Assembly (NCBI GenBank): GCA_018830415.1
Contig: JAHJSJ010000291.1
Span: forward strand, 1 to 15,211
Length of the DNA: 15,211 bases
DNA from: Alphaproteobacteria bacterium
GTDB lineage: Bacteria; Pseudomonadota; Alphaproteobacteria; Sphingomonadales; Sphingomonadaceae
Direction of reading: 5' to 3'
Translations under genes and position numbers: made by a program
The notes under the pieces: model-generated
What the model was told of the DNA's origin: nothing
What the model saw: only the letters and a program-made list of their open reading frames with translations
The model's database searches: none
Shown here: positions 6,198 to 13,047 of the stretch, piece after piece
Position numbering within the stretch: the first letter of the stretch is position 1
Layout: each line of letters begins with the position of its first letter

Positions 6198-6217
6198 TGA
6201 CAATGAACAGATTGTCA
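6198..6217. promoter_or_regulatory. Inverted repeat upstream of ihfB
   Basis: TGACAAT (6198-6204) and ATTGTCA (6211-6217) form 7-bp perfect arms around a 6-bp spacer, in the 212-bp gap between the GntR gene stop and the ihfB start. It lies about 145 bp upstream of ihfB and 48 bp beyond the GntR stop, in an AT-richer patch. It could be an operator for ihfB or a processing hairpin at the end of the GntR transcript; no T-tract supports an intrinsic terminator. Confidence 0.35.
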
Positions 6218-6265
6218 TAAATCGGGAAAATGCGCAACTTCCACGCGTGTCAGCAGGCGAATAAT

Positions 6266-6619
6266 TCAGTCGGCCAGCATCATATCGGCGGGGTTGAGGC
6301 CGAGCCGTTCCATCCTGGCACGGATTTCGGGCCATTCCTCGCGCAGGAAAGCTTCGCGATCGGCCGCGCGCAGGCGTTCCGCGGCGCCGCGCACCACATA
6401 CATGCCAACCCCGCGCTGCACTTCGACCAAGCCATCATTCTGGAACTGCTGATAGGCTTTGGCCACGGTCAGCGGATTGGCCCCTTGCTCGGCCGCGAGT
6501 GCGCGCACCGAGGGCAGCATCGCGCCTTCCGCATATTCGCCGTCGATAATCGCAGCGGCGATCTGATCGCGCAGCTTGAGATAGACGGGCCGGTTGGCGC
6601 TTGGGCGGTTGGCGTTCAT
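6266..6619 (-). CDS. GntR-family transcriptional regulator, short YtrA type
   Basis: This is a 117-residue repressor-type protein from ATG 6619, with AAGGGA about 11 nt upstream. An in-frame TTG extension of 24 residues has no ribosome binding site and lies before the conserved PVYLKLRDQI start. The winged helix-turn-helix covers residues 10-77 (LPSVRALAAEQGANPLTV, then the wing DGLVEVQRGVGMYVV). Only about 40 residues follow, the length expected of the YtrA subfamily, which lacks a large effector domain. YtrA regulators usually control a linked ABC transporter operon; none is present here. Instead the gene is divergent from a POT peptide transporter, so control of that gene, of itself, or of a distant target are all possible. 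A TATTAT box on the minus strand (6661-6656) may be its -10. Confidence 0.85.
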   Translation of the reverse strand: MNANRPSANRPVYLKLRDQIAAAIIDGEYAEGAMLPSVRALAAEQGANPLTVAKAYQQFQNDGLVEVQRGVGMYVVRGAAERLRAADREAFLREEWPEIRARMERLGLNPADMMLAD

Positions 6620-6784
6620 GGTTGTGGGCTGTCCCTTACGAGGTGCATCAGTGCCATAATACAGCCACGCGGTCAAGGCGAGGGGCGGCAAGGGGGTGGC
6701 GGGGGCGGTCTACGTCGTGCCAAAGCACATCCCGAACAAGCACGCGCAACAAAAGCTTCACACGCGCAAATGATACGCTAGGTT

Positions 6785-6815
6785 GCGCCCCTATGGGATC
6801 GCGCCGGAGGGGCGC
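6785..6815. promoter_or_regulatory. Inverted repeat in the leader of the POT transporter gene
   Basis: GCGCCCCT (6785-6792) and AGGGGCGC (6808-6815) are perfect 8-bp arms 15 bp apart, 20 bp upstream of the transporter start codon and in the divergent region shared with the GntR gene. It could be a repressor operator or a 5' leader hairpin next to the AAGGGAT ribosome binding site (6820-6826). Which regulator, if any, binds it is unknown. Confidence 0.35.
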
Positions 6816-6835
6816 GCATAAGGGATATTGCATTC

Positions 6836-8611
6836 ATGGCCACAGCTGAGCTTCCGCACGGGGACAGCGCCGGGACTTTCCTCGGCCACCCCAAGGGTCT
6901 GTTCGTCCTGTTCTTCGCCGAGATGTGGGAGCGTTTTTCCTATTACGGGATGCGCGCACTGCTGATCTTCTATCTCACCAAGCACTGGCTGTTTGACGAT
7001 AGCCAGGCGGGGATAATCTACGGTGCTTACACCGCGCTGGTCTATATCACCCCGGTGCTGGGCGGCTATCTGGCGGACAAATATCTGGGGCAGCGCAAGG
7101 CGGTGACTTACGGCGCGGTGCTGCTGACCTTTGGCCACTTCCTGATGGGATTTGAAGGCAGCGGCGGGCAGGATGCCGCCAGCCTCAACATCTTCTGGCT
7201 GGCGCTGGCCTTCATCATCGTCGGCTCGGGCTTCCTCAAGGCGAACATCTCGGTGATCGTCGGGCAGTTGTATCCGCGCACCGATGTCCGGCGCGACGGG
7301 GCCTATACGATCTTCTACATGGGGATTAACCTTGGCGCCGCGCTGGGATCGATTTTGTGCGGATATCTGGGTGAGACCTATGGCTGGGCCTATGGTTTCG
7401 GCGCGGCTGGCTTTGGCATGCTGCTGGGCCTGATCGTCTTCACGATATTCAAGCCGCTGCTGCTTGGGCGCGGTGAACCGAGCGATCCGGCAAAGCTTGC
7501 CGGGCCGGTCATGGGCATCAAGCTCGAATGGCTGCTTTACGCGGTTGGCCTTGCCGCCGTGATCACCTGCTGGTGGCTGGTGCAGAATCAGGCGGTGGTC
7601 GGCACCCTGCTTGGCGTGGGCGGGACAATCCTGATTCTGTATGTGTTGGGGGAGGCGACGTTCCGCTTTGTCCACGGCTCCTATGACGCCGCGCCAAAGC
7701 TGCCGCTGGCGATTTTCGGGCTTGGCGGGCTGATGGCGATTGTCGCCTTTGTCGGGATGTTCCTTGGCAGCGTTTCCGAAACGGGCGCGCGCAACCTGGC
7801 TCTGGCCGGATTTGGCGTGTCGCTGCTGGTGGTGGTCTGGCAATCATTCATCAACCGCAATCAGGACCGTGACCGGATCTTTGCCGCGATGTTCCTGATC
7901 CTCGGTTCGATCCTGTTCTGGGCATTGTTCGAACAGGCGGGATCATCGCTCAACCTGTTCACCGACCGCCACGTTGATCGCACGATCTTCGGCTTCGATG
8001 TGAAGGCTTCGATGTTCCAGTCGATCAACGCGATCTACATCGTGCTGCTGGCCCCGCTTTTCGCGTGGCTGTGGACCGCGCTGGGCCGCCGCGGGCTTGA
8101 ACCTTCGACCCCGGCGAAGTTCGGGCTGGCGCTGATGCAGCTGGGCGGCGGTTTCCTTGTGCTGGTTGCCGGAGCGGCGATGGGCGGCAATCTTACCCCG
8201 GTTATCTTCATCTTCCTGATCTATCTGCTGCATACGACCGGCGAACTCTGCCTGTCGCCCGTGGGCCTTTCGGCGATGAACCGCCTTGCGCCTGCGCATA
8301 TGGCGAGCCTTATCATGGGGACGTGGTTCTTCGCCTCGGCCACCGGCAATTTCGTCGCGGGCCTGATCGCTGCGGCTACGGGCTCCGAAGCCGCATCGGG
8401 CGAAGGCGCGGGCAAACAGGTCGTGCTGGATGTGTACAACCAGATCGGCTGGGTGGCGATTGCGGTTGGTGTTGGCGTTCTGGTGGTCAGCCCGCTGATC
8501 AAGAAGCTGATGCATCTCGACACGCTCAAGGATGATGGTCTGGCGGGCGAGGCTGAACTGGGCGAAGCGGCCGCAGCCGGGGTGCATCCCGCGACGCGCC
8601 CGGCTGAATAG
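6836..8611 (+). CDS. POT/PTR2 family proton-dependent oligopeptide transporter
   Basis: This 591-residue inner-membrane carrier takes up di- and tripeptides with protons. Family hallmarks are EMWERFSYYG (29-38), the ExxERFxYYG proton/peptide motif, then a GGYLADKYLG loop after the second membrane segment, and the PTR2 signature FYMGINLGA (160-168). About a dozen or more hydrophobic helices span the sequence, with a soluble Ala/Glu-rich C-terminal tail; total length is at the upper end for bacterial members. ATG 6836 is preceded by AAGGGAT at about 9 nt. It is divergent from a GntR regulator and 89 bp upstream of two secreted amidohydrolases transcribed in the same direction. Uptake of peptides processed outside the cytoplasm by those enzymes is a reasonable inference. 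Confidence 0.93.
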   Translation: MATAELPHGDSAGTFLGHPKGLFVLFFAEMWERFSYYGMRALLIFYLTKHWLFDDSQAGIIYGAYTALVYITPVLGGYLADKYLGQRKAVTYGAVLLTFGHFLMGFEGSGGQDAASLNIFWLALAFIIVGSGFLKANISVIVGQLYPRTDVRRDGAYTIFYMGINLGAALGSILCGYLGETYGWAYGFGAAGFGMLLGLIVFTIFKPLLLGRGEPSDPAKLAGPVMGIKLEWLLYAVGLAAVITCWWLVQNQAVVGTLLGVGGTILILYVLGEATFRFVHGSYDAAPKLPLAIFGLGGLMAIVAFVGMFLGSVSETGARNLALAGFGVSLLVVVWQSFINRNQDRDRIFAAMFLILGSILFWALFEQAGSSLNLFTDRHVDRTIFGFDVKASMFQSINAIYIVLLAPLFAWLWTALGRRGLEPSTPAKFGLALMQLGGGFLVLVAGAAMGGNLTPVIFIFLIYLLHTTGELCLSPVGLSAMNRLAPAHMASLIMGTWFFASATGNFVAGLIAAATGSEAASGEGAGKQVVLDVYNQIGWVAIAVGVGVLVVSPLIKKLMHLDTLKDDGLAGEAELGEAAAAGVHPATRPAE

Positions 8612-8648
8612 ACCAGGCACCCACTCCGCTCGTCCAAACGTATAGACA

Positions 8649-8693
8649 CCCTTCGGTTTTCCCGTCACACATTGCGACAAGAAAACCGAAGGG
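8649..8693 (+). promoter_or_regulatory. Long hairpin covering the ribosome binding site of the amidohydrolase gene
   Basis: CCCTTCGGTTTTC (8649-8661) pairs perfectly with GAAAACCGAAGGG (8681-8693) across a 19-nt loop. TATAG (8641-8645) and CTATAG (8695-8700) can extend the stem beyond a small bulge. The right arm contains the purine-rich GAAGGGG ribosome binding site (8688-8694), six bases before ATG 8701, so the folded transcript would hide it. No T-tract follows, so it does not look like a simple terminator for the transporter gene. It could also be a DNA operator. Confidence 0.55.
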
Positions 8694-8700
8694 GCTATAG

Positions 8701-10131
8701 ATGCTTTCAAACAAGAAACTGCGCGTCCGCTTGGGCGCGTTTGCCACACTTGCCAGCGCATTGGCGCTTGGTGCCTGCGCCACCACTGGCACGGCGGGCG
8801 GGACAGCGGGCGATGCCGCCAGCACCGAGGGCGATGACAAGAAATTCGCCGCCATGGTGGAATCCGACGGGGTCTTCGCGTCAACCTACAAACCCTATCC
8901 CAACATCGCCACCGCGCTCAAAGGCGCGACGATCTATGATGGCAGGGGCGGGATGATCGAAAACGGAGTGATATTCTTCAGCGGCGGCAAGATCGTGTCG
9001 GTCGGCGGGCCGGATACCCCGATCCCGGCGGATATCGCGGTGTTCGATGGCACCGGCAAATTCGTTACCCCCGGCATCATCGACATCCATTCGCACCTCG
9101 GCGATTACCCCTCACCCAGCGTGCAGGCGCATTCCGACGGCAACGAGGCGACCAGCCCGACCACGCCCGAAGTCTGGGCCGAACATTCGGTCTGGCCGCA
9201 AGACCCCGGCTTTTCGCGCGCGCTGGCCAATGGCGGGATCACGTCGCTGCAGATCCTGCCCGGATCGGCCAACCTGATGGGCGGGCGTTCGGTGACAGTG
9301 AAGAACGTGCCCGCGCGCACGGTGCAGGGGATGAAGTTTCCAGCTGCGCCCTATGGCTTCAAGATGGCCTGCGGGGAGAACCCCAAGCGTGTCTATGGGG
9401 CACGCGGTCGGATGCCTTCGACCCGGATGGGCAATTTTGCGGTCAACCGCGAGACCTGGCTCGGCGCGATCAATTACGCCAATGACCCAAAAGCCAAGCG
9501 CGATCTCGGCAAGGAAACGCTGGTCGGCGTGCTGAAGGGCGATATTCTCGTTCACAACCACTGCTACCGCGCCGATGAAATGGCGCTGGTCCTGGATATG
9601 GCCAAGGAAATGGGCTATAAAGTCAGCGCCTTCCATCACGCGGTTGAAGCCTACAAGATCGGCGATCTTCTCAAAGAAAACGACGTGTGCAGCGCGATCT
9701 GGGCCGACTGGTACGGCTTCAAGATGGAAAGCTATGACGGCATCATGGAAAACGCCGCCTTCCTGCAACGCGAAGGCGCCTGCGTGGTGATCCATTCGGA
9801 CGACAAGAACGATATTCAACGATTGAATCAGGAAGCCGCCAAGGCACAGGCAGCGGGCCTGCGGCTCGGCATCGACATTCCTGATGCGACTGCCATCCAG
9901 TGGATCACCTATAACGCCGCCAAGGCGATGGGGATCGAAGACATGACCGGCAGCCTCGAAGTGGGCAAGATGGCCGATGTGGTGCTGTGGAACGGCGACC
10001 CGCTGAGTGTGTATTCAAGGCCAGAAAAGGTCTGGATCGACGGCGCGCTGATGTTTGATGCCACCAACCCCAAGATGCGGCCCGTCAGTGATTTTGAACT
10101 GGGCCAGCCCGGCGAAGGAGATGTGAAATGA
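8701..10131 (+). CDS. Amidohydrolase-family lipoprotein (imidazolonepropionase/Xaa-Pro dipeptidase-like, COG1228 type)
   Basis: This is a 476-residue metal-dependent hydrolase carried to the cell envelope. The start at ATG 8701 is supported by a lipoprotein signal peptide: basic KKLRVR, a hydrophobic stretch, and lipobox LGAC with Cys26, followed by a Gly/Ala/Thr linker. The amidohydrolase barrel opens after a small N-terminal beta domain with PGIIDIHSH, giving the HxH metal pair (His130, His132). Further ligand candidates are LVHNHC (His285/His287), FHHAVEAYK (His312/His313) and IHSDD (Asp367). The C-terminal GSLEVGKMADVVLWNGDP is typical of the superfamily. Related secreted enzymes act on dipeptides, especially ones ending in Pro or other carboxy-terminal residues; the substrate here is not determined. 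The stop overlaps the next start by 4 bp, so the two products are probably made together. Confidence 0.88.
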   Translation: MLSNKKLRVRLGAFATLASALALGACATTGTAGGTAGDAASTEGDDKKFAAMVESDGVFASTYKPYPNIATALKGATIYDGRGGMIENGVIFFSGGKIVSVGGPDTPIPADIAVFDGTGKFVTPGIIDIHSHLGDYPSPSVQAHSDGNEATSPTTPEVWAEHSVWPQDPGFSRALANGGITSLQILPGSANLMGGRSVTVKNVPARTVQGMKFPAAPYGFKMACGENPKRVYGARGRMPSTRMGNFAVNRETWLGAINYANDPKAKRDLGKETLVGVLKGDILVHNHCYRADEMALVLDMAKEMGYKVSAFHHAVEAYKIGDLLKENDVCSAIWADWYGFKMESYDGIMENAAFLQREGACVVIHSDDKNDIQRLNQEAAKAQAAGLRLGIDIPDATAIQWITYNAAKAMGIEDMTGSLEVGKMADVVLWNGDPLSVYSRPEKVWIDGALMFDATNPKMRPVSDFELGQPGEGDVK

Positions 10132-11438
10132 AGCGGCTGCTTCAAATTGCCGTGAGCGCGCTGGCGCTTGGCTCCGCGCCCGCCTTGGCGCAGGACGTGA
10201 CAATCACCAATGCCCGGTTGGTGCTGGGCGATGGCGGTGCGCCGATTGAAGGCGGCACCGTGGTCGTGCGCGGCGGCAGCGTGGTCTATGCCGGGCCTGC
10301 CAGCGGCGCGCCCACGGGTGGGGCGAGTGTTGATGCGGGCGGGGCATGGGTCACTCCCGGCCTGTTCGCCACGGTCACATCGCTGGGCCTGTCGGATGTT
10401 TCGGCGGTAAGCGAATCGAACGATATTTCCGCGCGCGGCACCCCGTTCAGTGCGGCATTGGATACTGCCACCGCGATCAATCCGGCTTCGCAGCACATCC
10501 TTGTCCACCGTGCCTCAGGGATCACCCGCGCGGCCACCACCACCATGCCCGCCGGATCGATCTTTGCCGGGCAGGGCGCGATCATCGATCTGGACGGCGA
10601 TGCCAACCCGGTGATGCAGGCGCGCGCGTTCCAGATGATCAATCTGGGCGAAGGCGGGGCGCAGCGCGCAGGCGGGAGCCGGGTTGCGGCCTATGCCTTG
10701 CTGAGCGCTGCCTTGCGCGAAGCGCAGGCACTGGTCGGCAAGTCCGGGATTCCGCAGACCACCGAAATCACGAAAGATGATGACGTGCTACTCACCCGCT
10801 TCGATGCTGAGGCGCTGGTGCCCGTGGTGACGGGGCGGCAGAAGCTATATGTCGCGGTGGAACGGGCGGCGGATATTCGCGCTGTGCTGGGGCTGAAAGC
10901 GCAATATCCGCGGCTCGACATGGTGCTGGTCGGCGCGAACGAAGGATGGCTGGTGGCCGATGCCATCGCCGCAGCGGGCGTGCCGGTGATCGCCGATGGG
11001 CTGACCGACCTGCCCGAAACCTTTGAACAGCTGGGCGCCACCCAAAGCAATGCGGGGCGGCTGGCGCGCGCCGGGGTGAAGGTGGCGCTTAACGCGTCCA
11101 CCATGCAGGATCCGCGCCGGTTGCAGCAGGTGGCCGGCAATCTGGTCGCGCTGACCCGGATGCCCGGCGCGACGGGCATGGATTGGGGCAAGGCCTTCGC
11201 CGCGATCAGTTCCGTTCCCGCCGACATCAGCGGCATGGGCGGCAAGGCAGGTGTGCTCAAACCGGGCGCGCTGGGCGATGTGGTGATGTGGGATGGTGAT
11301 CCGCTCGAAGTCGGCTCCGTGCCGACGCGGGTGTTCATCGGCGGGGTCGAACAAAACCTTGAAAACCACCAGACCGGCTTGCGCGACCGCTACCGCAACC
11401 TTGATGAAAGCGCGCGGCCCAAGGCTTACGACTGGTAG
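10128..11438 (+). CDS. Exported amidohydrolase-like protein lacking metal ligands (probable pseudoenzyme)
   Basis: This 436-residue paralogue of the preceding protein is translated from an ATGA overlap. A Sec signal peptide is clear (MKRLLQIAVSALALGSAPALA, cleavage after Ala21), with no lipobox. The overall amidohydrolase layout is kept: an N-terminal beta segment (DVTITNARLVLGDGG), GAWVTPGL (72-79), and the ending GVLKPGALGDVVMWDGDP. Where active enzymes have HxH after PGxxD, this protein has FATVTS (Val83 and Ser85 at the histidine positions). The later histidines are replaced (VAVERAADI instead of VHNHCYRAD), and the final Asp region reads VALNAS instead of IHSDD. It therefore should not bind the usual metal pair. 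A structural or regulatory partner of the upstream enzyme is a plausible role. The reading frame is intact, so it is not a decayed gene. Confidence 0.82.
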   Translation: MKRLLQIAVSALALGSAPALAQDVTITNARLVLGDGGAPIEGGTVVVRGGSVVYAGPASGAPTGGASVDAGGAWVTPGLFATVTSLGLSDVSAVSESNDISARGTPFSAALDTATAINPASQHILVHRASGITRAATTTMPAGSIFAGQGAIIDLDGDANPVMQARAFQMINLGEGGAQRAGGSRVAAYALLSAALREAQALVGKSGIPQTTEITKDDDVLLTRFDAEALVPVVTGRQKLYVAVERAADIRAVLGLKAQYPRLDMVLVGANEGWLVADAIAAAGVPVIADGLTDLPETFEQLGATQSNAGRLARAGVKVALNASTMQDPRRLQQVAGNLVALTRMPGATGMDWGKAFAAISSVPADISGMGGKAGVLKPGALGDVVMWDGDPLEVGSVPTRVFIGGVEQNLENHQTGLRDRYRNLDESARPKAYDW

Positions 11439-11463
11439 GCGAGACCTAACGGAGGATGCACGC

Positions 11464-12147
11464 ATGGACGGATCACTTGTTGCGCTGATCGCGGCGAATG
11501 TCGCCTTTGTCGGCACGCATTTCGCGATGTCGCACCCGCTGCGCGCACCGCTGGTGAAGGCGCTGGGCGTGGGCGGCTTTCAGATCGTCTATTTGCTGGT
11601 GAGCTTTGCAACGCTGGCGTGGGTCTATATCGCGTTCAAAGCCGCGTCGCCTACCGATCTGCCGCGTTCGGGCGAGATCGGTTGGATCATTGCCACGTTG
11701 CTGACCTTGCCCGCGATGATCCTCCTGGCGGGTTCACTGATCGGCAATCCTGCGCTGCCGACCCCGATGGCGCAAACGCAAGCGCGGGCTGAGCCTCGCG
11801 GGGTGTTCCTCGTCACCCGCCATCCGATGATGTGGGGCATCGCGTTGTGGGCGCTCTCACACATCGTGCTGTGGTGGAGCACCCGCACACTGATCACCGC
11901 GCTGGCGATGGGCGTGCTTGCGCTGGTCGGCGCTTATTTGCAGGACACCAAGAAACGGGCGCTGATGGGCGATGCCTGGGCGACGTGGGAACGAAGAACC
12001 AGTTACTGGCCGCGCTGGGGCAAGTTTTTGTCGGTCGGCGCGGTGCCGCTGGTCGGGGGCGTTGTGCTGTGGCTAATCGCCAGCTGGCTGCATTTTTACG
12101 TGGCAGGCATCCCGGCGGGGCTGTGGCGCCTGATTACTCTCCCTTAA
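11464..12147 (+). CDS. NnrU family integral membrane protein
   Basis: This is a 227-residue membrane protein from ATG 11464, with GGAGG (11451-11455) at 8 nt. About six hydrophobic segments are visible. The central loop FLVTRHPMMWGIALWALSH is the family hallmark (an isoprenylcysteine-methyltransferase-like RHP motif also shared with NnrU). NnrU was named for its link to nitric oxide/nitrite reduction gene clusters, but members are common in bacteria without denitrification, and no denitrification gene lies nearby. It starts 25 bp after the amidohydrolase pair and probably belongs to the same transcription unit. Its 3' end overlaps that of the opposing enoyl-CoA hydratase gene by 14 bp. The biochemical role is unknown. 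Confidence 0.88.
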   Translation: MDGSLVALIAANVAFVGTHFAMSHPLRAPLVKALGVGGFQIVYLLVSFATLAWVYIAFKAASPTDLPRSGEIGWIIATLLTLPAMILLAGSLIGNPALPTPMAQTQARAEPRGVFLVTRHPMMWGIALWALSHIVLWWSTRTLITALAMGVLALVGAYLQDTKKRALMGDAWATWERRTSYWPRWGKFLSVGAVPLVGGVVLWLIASWLHFYVAGIPAGLWRLITLP

Positions 12148-12931
12148 ACACCGCGCTGCGTTTTTCGATCAGCGCGGCGACGCCTTCGGCATGGTCGGCG
12201 GTGGTGTGCATCATCGCCTGAGTGTTGGCGGCCATTTCCAGCGCAGAATCATAGCTGATCTGCTGTCCCTGGCGCAGCAGGTTCTTGGTGTGGCGCAGTG
12301 CGTGGGGGGGCAGCGCGGCGATTTTGGTGGCGAGCGCGCGGGCTTCATCCATCAGCGCATCGGCTGCGACCACCCGGCTCACCAGCCCCCAATCCTTCGC
12401 CGTTGCCGCGTCGATCACGTCGCCGGTGTAGAATAGTTCTGCCGCGCGGCTCATGCCGATCACGCGCGGCAGGATCCAGGTGCCGCCATCACCGGGGATG
12501 ATGCCGAGTTTGAGGAACGTCACCCCGAACTTCGCGCTCTCGGAAGCAATGCGGATATCTGCCAGGCAGGCGACATCGCAGCCCAGCCCGATCGCCGGGC
12601 CATTGACCGCCGCGATCACCGGCACGCGGATGCCATAGAGCGCGCGCAGCATCAGGTGGATATTATCGCGATAGCCGTCCGAGATCGCGGGCGCGGTGCC
12701 GCCAAACGTGCCCGCCTTGTTCTGCATCGCCTTGATATCGCCGCCCGCGCTGAACGCCCGGCCTGCGCCGGTCAGGATTACCACCCGGCATTCCATATCG
12801 CGGTTGATCGCATTGACGACTGCCACAAACGCATCCCCATCCCCCGGCGCGCCGAGCGGGTTCATCGTCTCTGCCCGGTCGAGCGTGAGGGTGGTGACCG
12901 CGCCTTCGCGGTTAATCTGGATCAGCGACAT
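12134..12931 (-). CDS. Enoyl-CoA hydratase/isomerase (crotonase) family protein
   Basis: This is a 265-residue crotonase-fold protein acting on an acyl-CoA thioester. ATG 12931 is chosen because AAGG lies just upstream and MSLIQINREGAVTTLTLDR is the normal family start; an upstream extension of 32 residues is not conserved in character. The oxyanion-hole segments are FSAGGDI (60-66) and GPAIGLGCDVA (111-121). In rat mitochondrial enoyl-CoA hydratase the two catalytic glutamates are 144 and 164. Here the first position is Phe139 (KFGVTFLKLG) while the second is kept as Glu165 (SRAAELFYTG), and the following loop carries Asp148 (IPGDGG). This suggests an isomerase-, hydrolase- or other crotonase-type reaction rather than classical hydration. 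It is monocistronic and convergent with the NnrU gene. Confidence 0.9.
   Translation of the reverse strand: MSLIQINREGAVTTLTLDRAETMNPLGAPGDGDAFVAVVNAINRDMECRVVILTGAGRAFSAGGDIKAMQNKAGTFGGTAPAISDGYRDNIHLMLRALYGIRVPVIAAVNGPAIGLGCDVACLADIRIASESAKFGVTFLKLGIIPGDGGTWILPRVIGMSRAAELFYTGDVIDAATAKDWGLVSRVVAADALMDEARALATKIAALPPHALRHTKNLLRQGQQISYDSALEMAANTQAMMHTTADHAEGVAALIEKRSAVFKGE
12151..12177. terminator. Hairpin at the convergent NnrU / crotonase gene ends
   Basis: CCGCGCTG (12151-12158) and CAGCGCGG (12170-12177) form an 8-bp perfect stem with an 11-nt loop, starting 3 bp after the NnrU stop. It lies inside the last codons of the crotonase gene, and its loop holds the only T-run. It may stop rightward transcription, but without a T-tract after the stem it is only a candidate. 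Confidence 0.35.
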
Positions 12932-13047
12932 GGAAACCTTGCACAAATGCGATAGACGGTTAAGCGGAGGTATAGAGATGGTGGGTAAAGAGCAACAAGT
13001 GTCATGATGCCCATCGCCTATGCGCAAAGGGAAAGCGGAGAGTTATA

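Noticed and set aside
6791..7843. A 350-codon open frame on the minus strand opposite the POT transporter gene
   Set aside because: It is antisense to a transporter with clear family motifs, its translation is rich in Gln/Arg/His/Pro without domains, and such frames are common opposite GC-rich genes with third-position bias.
7943..8884. A 313-codon minus-strand open frame spanning the transporter/amidohydrolase junction
   Set aside because: It lies opposite two well-supported genes and the regulatory hairpin, and has Arg/His-rich low-complexity character and no recognisable motif.
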